A DNA stretch of 64,000 bases. It comes from a virus. Made by a program: the position numbers and the translations under genes. A model generated the notes under the pieces. The model had not been told where the DNA came from and searched no databases. It worked only from the letters and a program-made list of their open reading frames with translations. Of this stretch, positions 24,189 to 33,804 are shown one piece after another. The first letter of the stretch is position 1. Each line of letters opens with the position of its first letter. The DNA lies in IMG/VR virus record IMGVR_UViG_3300046820_003928, positions 62,001 through 126,000 of that record; one strand, written 5' to 3'.

Positions 24189-26514
24189 ATCTCAGCCTAA
24201 AGGTAATTTCATCTCCCTCTCTCTTTTGAACAACTTGAGAGAGATTTGCACGCATAACAATGTTGAAGTTTTCATCGTGCAGGTTTATTCCAGAAATATA
24301 CACGAAGTCTTCTGCCTGTTCTGATATTAGATTTGTTGGTGGGAAACTCTTGTATGTCTGATTATTTGATTTATTGAATAGATCGGATCTAGCAGGTACA
24401 GAGAAGTTTGCAACTGTCTTTCTCATTTCTCCCCTGAAGCTTATCTCGAATGAGTTTTTTCCAAAGAAAGAAAGGTGAGGAGAGATGATAGTGATAATTC
24501 CGTGATCATAAAAGACAGAACCTACACGATTCCAGGCTGCAGCCTTGGTAGAAGAGTCTGATCTATAAATGTTTCCCCTAGAATCATCTCGAAGGGTCAT
24601 GGATAGACCTCCAGACCCAGAAAGAGAAGAATCTGTCATGACAAGAGTCCCAGGGACTATTCTTGTCATATAGTAGAGGCTTGGAACAGAGAACATGACT
24701 GACCTATTTGAGCTATTATCAATAGATCTCGTAGTAGTAGATCCATAATTGACATTCTGGTATAGAGGCAAGTATGGATCAGATCCGTCATAGCTAAAGT
24801 CATCAAAGGCGACGGAAGGAACGTAGATTCCAGCCGGAACAAGAGAGTCCATCGAAATTAGCATTGAAGATGTTCCAAATCCAATTTCTTTGAATCTAGA
24901 TCTATCTTTCTCTAGAACAGAAAATGAGGGCTCAAAATTTCCATCATCGCAGGGAAGAATAAAAAAGTTTCTTGCTCTATTTTTTTGCTGCTGCATTAGC
25001 AGCTGCTCAACAGTTCCATCACGAGAATCAAAAGGTGTAGTTACAACAGTCCCTTCAGACATGTTATAGGCTCGAGATTGCTTGACCCTTGCGAAATCAA
25101 TTGTGAAATTTTGAAGATTAACAAAGGTTGAATTATATCCGGATGCAAGACTAAAAGATACTGGGCTATCAGTGCGCTGTGAAGATATCGAAGTGGGTGT
25201 ATAGTAGGTAAACACTGCAGAAGGAATTGATGAAGTAAAAAACGGAGGGAGGAAGAAAGCGGGCCCAGTTGTTTCTGGAGAGTCAACAATTATATCATTG
25301 ATGTTTGAAACTTCAGAATCTGTGATGTATCTCTTGAATAGCGTTAGATTGTGAATTTCTGCGTTTAGAGGGTGACTAAATCCAAATCCTACAGGGTCAG
25401 TTGTACTTCCTACAGGATCTATTAGAGTCCCGTAATTTATCGCGGCAAAAGTGTTGAAAAACTTGGATATTCTGTCTCCGCTATTGTAATAGTTTCCAAT
25501 CACAAGTGCATCAGATGAAAGACCTGTTGATATTGAACTACTTGGAATGTTGAAGATGAATCTTTTTTCATCAATGTTTATCGAACAGTCTCCGTAGCTT
25601 CTTGTGCTTCCTCCCCATCTAATTGTAACTCGATGCCAGCTGTCTCTCTTCAGCTCCTCAGGAGGCGAAAATATAAGATTTGCAGGAAATGAAAGTGGGA
25701 TAGAGGAAGCATCAATGCTGGATGGCGCAATATCAGCACTCTGACTAAGCTGCAACAAGACTCTAAATGTATCTGGTTTTCCATCAATCCCAACAATTGA
25801 TCCGCTTATCAGAGAAACGCAGATAGAAGAAGAAAGATGAAATACTGTCCCAGCTCTAAAATGCCCAGTTTCGTCGATAGGTGCCCTCGGCTTGATGAAA
25901 AAGTCAAGGCTGAACGGACCTTCGGGCGTATAGTCTCTAATTCCGTCAATGTTTGGAAAATTTGGAAATACAAGAGCTGAGCTTGTTCCAAAGTTGCTGG
26001 AAGAGACAAAGTTCAAGCTGTTGTAGTTTGTGTAAGCATTGAAAGAAAGAGGGTTCTGGATTCTCTGTTCTCTCATTAGAACATGTGTGGCGGATTTTCT
26101 TTGAAAATTTATCCATTCTCCAGGATCTTGATCTGCTCCTCCGCTTGGTCCTTCAATGACTGAAGGTGGAGATGAATATCTAACGGGATATGTTGTTGAA
26201 AACTGCTGTGCATTCACAGCAGAGTCAGTTGCACTTCGAAGATACGTCTCCATGATCGTACTGACATCTAATACACCAGAGATGACTTGCTGACTTGCGT
26301 CATACAGGAAGTCATCATCTGCTGTAACGCCATCTGTCTCAACAAATCTCGTACCTGATCTTTCTCCTACAAAAGACCTGATCGTTTGTGACTGATTTGA
26401 AAAGATATCAACTGATCCAGTCAGGCCCGAAGATGAAGAGGAAAACGATCGGCTTGGTTGTAATACAAGCGTCGTTACCTCTATCAGATCCGGGCTGATC
26501 TCGATGACAGACAT
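24178..26514 (-). CDS. Large tail protein with LamG-type domain
   Basis: A 778-residue virion protein. Residues 185-400 form a LamG/concanavalin-like sandwich: GPFSLDFFIKPRAP, FHLSSSICVSLISGS, then SWHRVTIRWGG and INIDEKRFIF, closing with LNAEIHNLTLFKRYITDSEV. Such modules bind glycans. The N-terminus is Ser-rich. The last 45 residues (YISGINLHDENFNIVMRAN, ending FRLRYDF) match the end of the neighbouring 428-residue protein, which suggests a common docking tail. It is the last tail gene before the resolvase and overlaps it by 11 bases. Probably a baseplate-attached adhesin or fibre component. The exact T4 counterpart is unclear. Confidence 0.75.
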   Translation of the reverse strand: MSVIEISPDLIEVTTLVLQPSRSFSSSSSGLTGSVDIFSNQSQTIRSFVGERSGTRFVETDGVTADDDFLYDASQQVISGVLDVSTIMETYLRSATDSAVNAQQFSTTYPVRYSSPPSVIEGPSGGADQDPGEWINFQRKSATHVLMREQRIQNPLSFNAYTNYNSLNFVSSSNFGTSSALVFPNFPNIDGIRDYTPEGPFSLDFFIKPRAPIDETGHFRAGTVFHLSSSICVSLISGSIVGIDGKPDTFRVLLQLSQSADIAPSSIDASSIPLSFPANLIFSPPEELKRDSWHRVTIRWGGSTRSYGDCSINIDEKRFIFNIPSSSISTGLSSDALVIGNYYNSGDRISKFFNTFAAINYGTLIDPVGSTTDPVGFGFSHPLNAEIHNLTLFKRYITDSEVSNINDIIVDSPETTGPAFFLPPFFTSSIPSAVFTYYTPTSISSQRTDSPVSFSLASGYNSTFVNLQNFTIDFARVKQSRAYNMSEGTVVTTPFDSRDGTVEQLLMQQQKNRARNFFILPCDDGNFEPSFSVLEKDRSRFKEIGFGTSSMLISMDSLVPAGIYVPSVAFDDFSYDGSDPYLPLYQNVNYGSTTTRSIDNSSNRSVMFSVPSLYYMTRIVPGTLVMTDSSLSGSGGLSMTLRDDSRGNIYRSDSSTKAAAWNRVGSVFYDHGIITIISPHLSFFGKNSFEISFRGEMRKTVANFSVPARSDLFNKSNNQTYKSFPPTNLISEQAEDFVYISGINLHDENFNIVMRANLSQVVQKREGDEITFRLRYDF

Positions 26515-26520
26515 AACACC

Positions 26521-27807
26521 TCAGTAGTCGAGTCTTACTCTAAATGACAGCTTCTTTTCGTCATTTTTCTCAACAGGTCTCGAAAGTTTTGCAACTGCAA
26601 GAAGGTTATCTGCAGCATCGTAGAGTCCGATCGTTGTAATAAACGTAAAGGACTTCTGTGTTGTCTCTTCGCCCTGATCAATTACAACTATTCTTCCATC
26701 AGAATCTGTGAATGTCGGGTTTGATGAATAGTTGAACTCATCTGCAGAGGCCTCACAGAACACCAGTGTTGAATTGATTGCAGTAAGATTCTGGAATGTG
26801 ATAGCAGTGTCGTTAGAATTGCTAGAATTTCCAAATCTAACCGAAGCTAAGTGATTGATGATGTCATCCATTGAAGAGGATACAACAAAGTCTGGAATGA
26901 ATCTGGCAGATGGATTTTCAACAGCTGACCAAACATTTCTTCCGATAAACGTTGTTCCTGCCTGGGTGGTGACTCCGCCAAATGTATCAGATGCAGTTGC
27001 TGCACTGATTACTCCGCTCATATGCTGCGATGAAAAGAACACCTTTTCCATGTCAAGGACAGCGATTCCCTGATCGTAGAAGATCAAGCCCACGTTCTGC
27101 GAGGTGTTAGATGCATTTATCAAATTTGAAACAGTTCCACCATAGGTAAACTGGGGAGCTGATCCGGCGCCTGCATCGGTGACAATAAATGATCCTGATG
27201 CAGCAGGATAGTCTATGTTAGATGCTGTCAGGGTGTTTCTGATTGACTTCTCATATGCAGAAGCATTGACAGATCCGTCAAGGGCTGCCGATGCGAAGAT
27301 CTTCATTGCGAATGTTTCGTGCTTTATTCCATCTCTTGAAAAGAGTCTCTTAAATGGAATAAAGACCGCAGCGTCAATTTTGTCATCGGTTCCAGCATTT
27401 GTAAAAGGAGAGGTAAACTGAGCGTTTGCATTCCCGAGTAGAATCTGCGCAAACTGACTGTAGACTTGAACCTTCTCTCTCATCATTGCAGTATTTGAAT
27501 CAAATGTAAGCTTACCAGCAGTGTCAACTCCGTATCCAGGAGCTCCTGTAACGAGTGTGCTAGAAGCAAAAAGACCAACTGTTATGTCAAACATCTCGTT
27601 GGCGGTTGCAAGAGTAAAATCTTGATCAAAGACTGTCTGGAATAAAGAAGACGTGATAGATGCAGCACCAGATCCAGAAATGAAAACTTCATATGCCTTT
27701 CTGGTTGCTGATCCGCTGACACTTTCCTGGACAACATCGACAAGCTGATTTAGAAAAGACTTTGCTGTCTTTATGTCTTTAGGTCCGATACCTTTGTAGA
27801 CTGGCAT
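26521..27807 (-). CDS. Tail or baseplate protein with the RLDY C-terminal motif
   Basis: A 428-residue virion protein rich in Ala, Ser, Thr and Phe with few cysteines. The N-terminus is helical (KTAKSFLNQLVDVVQ). The middle is long and beta-rich with mostly short polar turns. The C-terminus, TTIGLYDAADNLLAVAKLSRP followed by FRVRLDY, shares an alignable pattern with the end of the LamG protein downstream. No membrane segment is present. It lies 6 bases before that gene and 10 after the TGR-motif protein. I place it among baseplate or tail-fibre attachment proteins by context. Confidence 0.7.
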   Translation of the reverse strand: MPVYKGIGPKDIKTAKSFLNQLVDVVQESVSGSATRKAYEVFISGSGAASITSSLFQTVFDQDFTLATANEMFDITVGLFASSTLVTGAPGYGVDTAGKLTFDSNTAMMREKVQVYSQFAQILLGNANAQFTSPFTNAGTDDKIDAAVFIPFKRLFSRDGIKHETFAMKIFASAALDGSVNASAYEKSIRNTLTASNIDYPAASGSFIVTDAGAGSAPQFTYGGTVSNLINASNTSQNVGLIFYDQGIAVLDMEKVFFSSQHMSGVISAATASDTFGGVTTQAGTTFIGRNVWSAVENPSARFIPDFVVSSSMDDIINHLASVRFGNSSNSNDTAITFQNLTAINSTLVFCEASADEFNYSSNPTFTDSDGRIVVIDQGEETTQKSFTFITTIGLYDAADNLLAVAKLSRPVEKNDEKKLSFRVRLDY

Positions 27808-27816
27808 TTTTTATCC

Positions 27817-28521
27817 TTACTGTGTAGTTGTAACGTTGACCTGAATGTCAGTTCTCTGACCTGAATTTCTTCCAATTATTGCAACGTATGTTGTGATGTA
27901 TGAAGTTCCAGGAATTTTATATGCAAGTTGAGTTGCTGCAGGAACAGACTGTGGCACGATGCTAAAGGAAAGCTGCGAAAGCGGGTTTGTTGCAGATGTT
28001 GAGCTTGCCGGGAATGTGTAAGTTGCAACGTTTGTTGAAGAAATAGACGTCGGAGTAGTTACATTGTTAGAAAAAGCACGAAGAAAACGATTATCAAGGT
28101 AGACAAAGAAGTCATCATCGATAAGCTCAGGAGGACAAGAAAATCCATCTGCTATTGTTAGCTGTACACTTACTGCCTGAGCTGATTTGCTGGAAAAGTT
28201 CAAAGAAATTGCACCAACAGGAGAGATCTCAAAAGTCGGAAGGTAAGTTACAACATTTGAAACTGTCGATACGCTAACAAGACTATTTCTAAGGGCAATA
28301 TTTGGATTCGTAAGGGCCTCGAAGACAGGTGTGTTCTTTTCTATCTTCTCTTTTCCAACTGTTCGACCGTATTGCTCTATGATTCCATAGTCAACTTCAT
28401 CATCAGCAAGCGCAAACTTCGTAATAACAAATCGACCCTGTGAGGCAAGTAGCCTTCTACCTGTATCTGTAAGAACAGCGTCAAGGATGATGTTGTTCGT
28501 GCTCTGGTCTAAGAAACCCAT
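27817..28521 (-). CDS. Tail protein with N-terminal TGRxxLA motif (copy A)
   Basis: A 234-residue virion protein. Its N-terminus, MGFLDQSTNNIILDAVLTDTGRRLLA, is alignable with that of the 311-residue protein at 35748-36683 (MGILNPKTRVMDVVMTPTGREALA). The remainder is beta-rich with Ser/Thr/Val strands and ends IQVNVTTTQ. The ATG at 28521 follows a 52-base intergenic gap that holds the shared 12-mer TGTGATATTTAA. A repeated N-terminal module in two proteins of one baseplate operon suggests both dock on equivalent sites. The function is not known to me. Confidence 0.7.
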   Translation of the reverse strand: MGFLDQSTNNIILDAVLTDTGRRLLASQGRFVITKFALADDEVDYGIIEQYGRTVGKEKIEKNTPVFEALTNPNIALRNSLVSVSTVSNVVTYLPTFEISPVGAISLNFSSKSAQAVSVQLTIADGFSCPPELIDDDFFVYLDNRFLRAFSNNVTTPTSISSTNVATYTFPASSTSATNPLSQLSFSIVPQSVPAATQLAYKIPGTSYITTYVAIIGRNSGQRTDIQVNVTTTQ

Positions 28522-28541
28522 ATTCTTCTAACCTCTCATCT

Positions 28542-28553
28542 TTAAATATCACA
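28542..28553 (-). promoter_or_regulatory. Shared intergenic 12-mer TGTGATATTTAA, copy 2
   Basis: It is identical to the 12-mer at 13014-13025 and lies 21 bases before the ATG of the TGR-motif tail protein, in one of the few true gaps in the tail operon. A GAGAGG stretch follows it, nearer the ATG. Possible internal late promoter element; chance in AT-rich DNA is not excluded. Confidence 0.35.
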
Positions 28554-28573
28554 CTTTTTAGTTCGCAGGTAAA

Positions 28574-30355
28574 TCAATTAGCTGTGTAAAACCTGGCTAG
28601 ACTTGCAGGTATTCCGTCTGATCCTATTCTAATGTCTCCGATTGAAATGTCAACTGTTTGATTTTGAATGAGATTTATTTCTGTAAGTGAAAGTTTGTAA
28701 TTTATGCCATCAAATCCTGTTGTCGAAATCAAAGAAAGCGATTCTCCCTCTCTTGTGACATCAAGATATTCGGGATCAAAGTAGATCCTAATCCTGCTGT
28801 GTCCGCTGTCCTTGATTAGATCGCTGAAGAAATCACCCAGAATATTGACATTTGGATATGGCTTTGGTGCACCAGCAGTAGAGATCCTAGAAACAAGAAG
28901 TTTTCCTGTTATTCTATCAAATCTTACACGGAATTGCTCAGAAAAAGAAGAAGAGTATCCGTGAGCATCAATACAGCACAGGGCGTAGATGTAATCGCTG
29001 GAAAAATCAACGAAGGTTGTATCAAGATAACTCTTCTTTGGACCTGACTCTATTTGAATCTTGCTCTCAGGAATTGTCTCTCCTGACGTGTATGGCAAAA
29101 TTGTGTTATCAAAATTGATCTCTCTTATGATTGAGAAGGGATCATTTATACTCTTCCTTCTAAAGACCTGAAATCTCTTGATATCTTTTTGTGGATTAGA
29201 GGGAAAGTTCCATCGAATGTATAGTCCAGAAAGTGTCTGCTGGAAGGAAATGTTGACCGGTGGGTCGGGAGGAATTATCTCAATGCAGTCAACAGTTGCA
29301 AATTCACCAGTAGATGCAAATAAAGAAATTGCGACAGAAAACCCTTCAGGCGTAGGAAATGATGATGTATCTGCAAGAGAAAAAACAGACGAATAAATCG
29401 TTCTAATCTTGTACTTGTATGTTGCTCCGTACCTTACTTGTGTATCCTGGTATGAGCTGATTGTGGGATCTTCAATTACTATATCTGGGTAACGAAGCGT
29501 TGAACCGTCAAGCTGCTCACCATATTTCTCAATAATATAGCCAACTTTTCCGCTTCGAAGACCCGATGTCTCTGTTCCCGATCGAAAAAAATTAGAATAA
29601 ACAGTCTCAATTTCAACGTCAATTTCATTTTCTGTTATTCTAAAGGGATCAAATGCCGTAGATTTTGCCCTATCCTGAACGGGAACTGATTCATTATACG
29701 CTGCTGCAAATTCATCAGCATATGCAGATGCTTGCCATCGTGCAGAAGTCTCAAGAATATCAGATACAAATAGGTTATTCAGAGACAGGCCAAGATTTAC
29801 TGCTTTTACATCGGTCTCATATAAGTTTGTTATCTCTGAACGTGTGTCTGCCTCGGAAAATTTAAGACCAGACGACTGTTGCCTTCCTGCGCTAAGAAAA
29901 TCTCTTGTCGATGCATTCGTTGCAGAAACATCCGACGAGCTTGCAAAGCTGTAGATCTTCTCATCGACTGCGGTGTCATGAATGAGAATTCCCGAAAAAT
30001 TATTATCAAAGGGTGCATCCTCGTAGATTAGCTTTCCTTGATCGATTGCGTTGCTAATCGTCAACCCCTCGGGCAGTGAAGTATTTTCATATTCAGTATT
30101 TGATGAAAATGAAAGGTTCACAACTCGAGGTAGAACTCCATTTTCATAGTTTTCAGATACAAAAAGATATTGATCAGTGTCTGCATCGATTGAATCTAAG
30201 AAAGTCTCCTCAGAGACTCCTTCGTCTCTTGTGTAGTAGTTGTACACAAACTCTGCTTCTATTTTTTCACTTTTTGGAAAGTAAATGTAATAGAAAGGAA
30301 TGCTTACAGATGAAGTTGCGAAGAGAAGATCAGAATCTGTAATGTATGAAGACAT
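28574..30355 (-). CDS. Tail protein with fibronectin type III-like domain
   Basis: A 593-residue virion protein. Around residues 365-470 an FN3-type repeat is visible: PPDPPVNISFQQTL, LYIRWNFPSNPQKDIKRFQVF with the usual buried Trp and Tyr positions, and a closing SSDYIYALCCIDAHGYSS. An earlier segment (about 290-360, YKYKIRTIYSSVFSLAD) may be a second, weaker copy. The C-terminus (INLIQNQTVDISIGDIRIG) is beta-rich. It overlaps the 1149-residue gene by one base. FN3 modules in phage virions usually sit on surface proteins and bind carbohydrate weakly. A baseplate or fibre connector role is inferred. Confidence 0.72.
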   Translation of the reverse strand: MSSYITDSDLLFATSSVSIPFYYIYFPKSEKIEAEFVYNYYTRDEGVSEETFLDSIDADTDQYLFVSENYENGVLPRVVNLSFSSNTEYENTSLPEGLTISNAIDQGKLIYEDAPFDNNFSGILIHDTAVDEKIYSFASSSDVSATNASTRDFLSAGRQQSSGLKFSEADTRSEITNLYETDVKAVNLGLSLNNLFVSDILETSARWQASAYADEFAAAYNESVPVQDRAKSTAFDPFRITENEIDVEIETVYSNFFRSGTETSGLRSGKVGYIIEKYGEQLDGSTLRYPDIVIEDPTISSYQDTQVRYGATYKYKIRTIYSSVFSLADTSSFPTPEGFSVAISLFASTGEFATVDCIEIIPPDPPVNISFQQTLSGLYIRWNFPSNPQKDIKRFQVFRRKSINDPFSIIREINFDNTILPYTSGETIPESKIQIESGPKKSYLDTTFVDFSSDYIYALCCIDAHGYSSSFSEQFRVRFDRITGKLLVSRISTAGAPKPYPNVNILGDFFSDLIKDSGHSRIRIYFDPEYLDVTREGESLSLISTTGFDGINYKLSLTEINLIQNQTVDISIGDIRIGSDGIPASLARFYTAN

Positions 30356-33300
30356 TATGAGTTTATCCTTGCATAAAATTCTGTAAGAACATTTCCTACA
30401 TTTTTTCCTTCATATAGAACATATACGATCTTGTCAAACAGAGGTGAAGATTCAAGGTCATCAAGCATTGTTGTAGTTATAAAGTCTCTGTGCATCATTA
30501 TCATAGATCTAAGCCTTGCATATTCGAGTGCTCTATCTGCATCCTCAGTCCCATATCCAGCTGCTATAAGGATCTCATTGGCTGTGATGAGCTCTGGATA
30601 GTCTCGTGACATGGGGGTTTTTGTAGTAGCATACCTTACATATAGACCGTAAACGTCCTCAAGATATGACTGCAATGCTGCCTGGACCACTGCAGAAGAG
30701 TAATCGATGGATCTCTGATTTTCTGTCATTTCAGATCTAAATAGAGTTGAAAGAGAAGAAAGACCAGAGTTCGACACTAGATACCCGATGCTATTATCGG
30801 ATAGATCGCTTGGTCTTGCATTTGATTCAAAGTCATCATACATTCCAACGATGAGACTATTGAACGGACCTCCAGTATCTGGTCTATTGTTTTTTGCAGA
30901 TTCAATATACTTGAACTGGTAATCTATTTTGTTTTCATCAGTTTCTGCAGAGACATCGTCAGCAAAAAGATCAACTCCAAAATAAAACTTTCTTTCGGAT
31001 TGAGCAAGTCGTAATCTCTCGAGTAGGCCGTACGGGATACCCACTATACAGACTTGAAGGTCTGATCTTTCTGGTATCCTGTCTTTAAAAACTGCCTCAA
31101 TTATCGATCTATAGTTTTGTGACCTTGTCGCAATCGTGCTTATGCTTGTTCCGGGTATAAGTGTCTGGTATCTTTGTGATCTATAGAGAAGCTCAACAAT
31201 TGACTCTGGTGTTAGATATCTTCCAGCGATCCTTGATGCTCTGTCTGAATCTCCGCCATATTGTCCTGCTATTATTGAGATTTGATTTTCAATCTGCCTA
31301 ATTGCACTAACTTGGGAATTCAGCGTGGTTAACTGATACGCAATGAGAGAAATCAAGTCTTGAGATACCTGAAGTGAGAATTTCACAGGAGATCTTGCGA
31401 ACTTAAAAAATGACTCCTGTCCTATGTCAATATCTGACTGTTCAGGGGATTCTCCTGTGATTATCTGATAGTATTCGAAATCAAGATCACTTGCCTGAGT
31501 ATTCTCAAAGGCTCCTCTCAAAGATTCAACAAGAAATGCAGCAGATGATCTGAACCACTCAATCGAACCTCTAAACCTGTTGTTTGACTCATTATAAGAA
31601 AGTGCAATTCTAAGTCTTAGCTTTCTAATGAAGTAAAGAAACATTGTAAAAGCTGAGATTTTTATCTTTCTTCTTAGACTTTCTGATGTTGAAATTGCTG
31701 GGTACTTTGTCTCAAGTACACCTAGAATTCCATCAAAAATACCAAGAATTCCACTTGAGGCAAAGATGTTGCTAAATGTATCTTCGTAGTTGTCTCCCTT
31801 TCCAAAGTCTATCTCAGATTTTGCCTGATTTTTCTGGATTTGATCACCAGTTCCTGTTCTTGTTTTGGTAAAATCAGACTTGCTATCTTTGACAAATCCA
31901 GTTGAAAAAGTAAATTTATCATATCCATCACTTTCATTAAAGATGTCGTCTCTGGATCGAAAGAGATCACTTTCAGGATTTTCATTCATAATCTTGGAAA
32001 GAAGCATGAGAGCATTTTCATCATTCTTGGATGCAAGACCAAACATTATCATTCTAAGGGTGTCTAATTCGCTTGGTGAATCTGAACAAAGCGAGACGTT
32101 TATTGCATGTCCAAAATAATCATAGAAAGCTCTCAGAACTGTCAATGCACACTGGTTCGTTATTACGGCTCTATTTTCAGAAGGAAATCTTGAAAGAGAT
32201 CCGGCAATTTCATCGATTCCAGATTTTATCAAAGCAAGATCTTCTAGTTTTTTAATCAAAATGTCTTCAATAGGAGAATAAATGTTAGATTCATTGACAT
32301 TAGAACTAATAAAACTGTCAAATAGTGATAAAATCTGACCTTCAGAAGTTTCCACAAATCGTATAGAGTCCTCGGTTGTCTGATTGATAGTAATGTTTAC
32401 CAGATCGTCCGGAAGAAAGGCAGAAATTCTTCCCGCATCTTCTCTTCCTGGACGAATTGAAACTGGGAGGCTTTCTAGCTGCGAAAATCCAGACACTTCC
32501 ATTATTTCATATGCAAGAAATACCGGAATCTGTCTAATAAACTCTGTTGTAGCAGCATCATTTCTAATTGCATATCCGAATTTAAAGGCAAGAGAGTTTC
32601 CGTAAGATATGTTATTGTCAATGGCAGCCTGCTCAATTTCATTATAATTGTTAGATGCAGAATAAAATTCAGCAACCTTTGCAATCGATGATTTTGCAAA
32701 GGATAGATTAGAATTCATTGATATTCTATCGGATGTAAAATCCTGAAGCTTTGCCACAGTAAATGCATCGACATCATCATATGGATTTAGATAACCAAAT
32801 TCATCGATATCATTTAGCCTAATTCCCTGAGTTATCTGAAAAAGAGCTGCCTTTAAAATCTGATATTGTCTTGTGGTCTTTATCTGGCTATTTCTCTCAA
32901 ATTCAGATCCAGCAGGGCCAATCTTCTTTCCTATGAATCTGTCAACCATCTGAGAGTAGATGTCTTTGTTTGAGCTATTGTATTTTGAAACATCGTCATC
33001 GACATAGTCGACTGACATATTTCCAAAGTCTCCCGTATCTGAACTTGTAAAAGAAAATGAAAATGCAGATGGTCCAGCAGGTCCTAGCACGTTTCTAGGT
33101 TCTGCAACTGTTGTAGCAGAGTCTATCGACACGCTTAAAAGTTCTGAATCTGTGGGCGTGGTAATTTTTGTTGTATCAATAATTTGCTCTTTTAGAGACC
33201 CAATCTCTATGAGAGCTTTTGAGACTGTATTGTATTTAGAAAGATTCTCGTTGCGCCGTGACGCAATGACTTCCGGCGCCGTTGGAGATCCGTCACTCAG

Positions 33301-33804
33301 AACTGAGCCCAGGCTAAGATAGTATTGATTTACTATATCATTTGCCTTTGTAACCGTTGAATCCCTGAGATCATTCTGGATCTCATATATTGACCCAAGA
33401 TTTGTAGGAACATCTCCCTTAAAGAGGTTTGTTAGAGGAAACGTCCCAAGTATAACAGGATAGCCACTGCAAATTCCGCTTCCGGTAATCTCTGTGTCAT
33501 AAATCGTTGAATCATATGAAAAGACTGTGCTAGTAATTTCGGGTATTGTTCTTGCTTCAACACCAAGTGATCCTGCTGCCCCTACAGCAGCAGTATTCGG
33601 TATTGTAACTCTAAATGCAGGATTTGAAGGTTCTTCACTATCACTTATAACAGCAGGAGATACCTGTGAAAGTGTTGCAGGAATTACCGGGATAGTCACA
33701 GCAAGGCTGGGAGATCCGTAATCCGAAATTCTTAGCTGATTAGGCTTTGCAGCGGAGACATTTGAAGCTGAGATTTTTGATCTTGTTGTATCTTCTATTG
33801 GCAC
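30355..33804 (-). CDS. Giant uncharacterised tail/baseplate protein, 1149 residues
   Basis: One of the two longest virion proteins here and without a recognised domain. The N-terminal 130 residues are Ser/Pro/Thr-rich (QLRISDYGSPSLAVTIPVIP). Residues 250-900 are mainly helical and charged. The last 250 residues are mixed, with YLTPESIVELLYRSQRYQTL, SDLQVCIVGIPYGLLERLRL, FYFGVDLFADD and a helical end (ADRALEYARLRSMIMMHRDF). It has no signal peptide or transmembrane helix. It shares single-base overlaps with both FN3-type neighbours, so all three are made together and probably form one substructure. Possible roles are a fibre scaffold or a large baseplate arm. I can go no further by eye. Confidence 0.68.
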   Translation of the reverse strand: MPIEDTTRSKISASNVSAAKPNQLRISDYGSPSLAVTIPVIPATLSQVSPAVISDSEEPSNPAFRVTIPNTAAVGAAGSLGVEARTIPEITSTVFSYDSTIYDTEITGSGICSGYPVILGTFPLTNLFKGDVPTNLGSIYEIQNDLRDSTVTKANDIVNQYYLSLGSVLSDGSPTAPEVIASRRNENLSKYNTVSKALIEIGSLKEQIIDTTKITTPTDSELLSVSIDSATTVAEPRNVLGPAGPSAFSFSFTSSDTGDFGNMSVDYVDDDVSKYNSSNKDIYSQMVDRFIGKKIGPAGSEFERNSQIKTTRQYQILKAALFQITQGIRLNDIDEFGYLNPYDDVDAFTVAKLQDFTSDRISMNSNLSFAKSSIAKVAEFYSASNNYNEIEQAAIDNNISYGNSLAFKFGYAIRNDAATTEFIRQIPVFLAYEIMEVSGFSQLESLPVSIRPGREDAGRISAFLPDDLVNITINQTTEDSIRFVETSEGQILSLFDSFISSNVNESNIYSPIEDILIKKLEDLALIKSGIDEIAGSLSRFPSENRAVITNQCALTVLRAFYDYFGHAINVSLCSDSPSELDTLRMIMFGLASKNDENALMLLSKIMNENPESDLFRSRDDIFNESDGYDKFTFSTGFVKDSKSDFTKTRTGTGDQIQKNQAKSEIDFGKGDNYEDTFSNIFASSGILGIFDGILGVLETKYPAISTSESLRRKIKISAFTMFLYFIRKLRLRIALSYNESNNRFRGSIEWFRSSAAFLVESLRGAFENTQASDLDFEYYQIITGESPEQSDIDIGQESFFKFARSPVKFSLQVSQDLISLIAYQLTTLNSQVSAIRQIENQISIIAGQYGGDSDRASRIAGRYLTPESIVELLYRSQRYQTLIPGTSISTIATRSQNYRSIIEAVFKDRIPERSDLQVCIVGIPYGLLERLRLAQSERKFYFGVDLFADDVSAETDENKIDYQFKYIESAKNNRPDTGGPFNSLIVGMYDDFESNARPSDLSDNSIGYLVSNSGLSSLSTLFRSEMTENQRSIDYSSAVVQAALQSYLEDVYGLYVRYATTKTPMSRDYPELITANEILIAAGYGTEDADRALEYARLRSMIMMHRDFITTTMLDDLESSPLFDKIVYVLYEGKNVGNVLTEFYARINS

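Noticed and set aside
30355-33804. 1149-residue protein as the tape measure
   Set aside because: It lacks long uninterrupted heptad helices and hydrophobic patches typical of tape measures, and has mixed beta regions and single-base overlaps with FN3-type genes.
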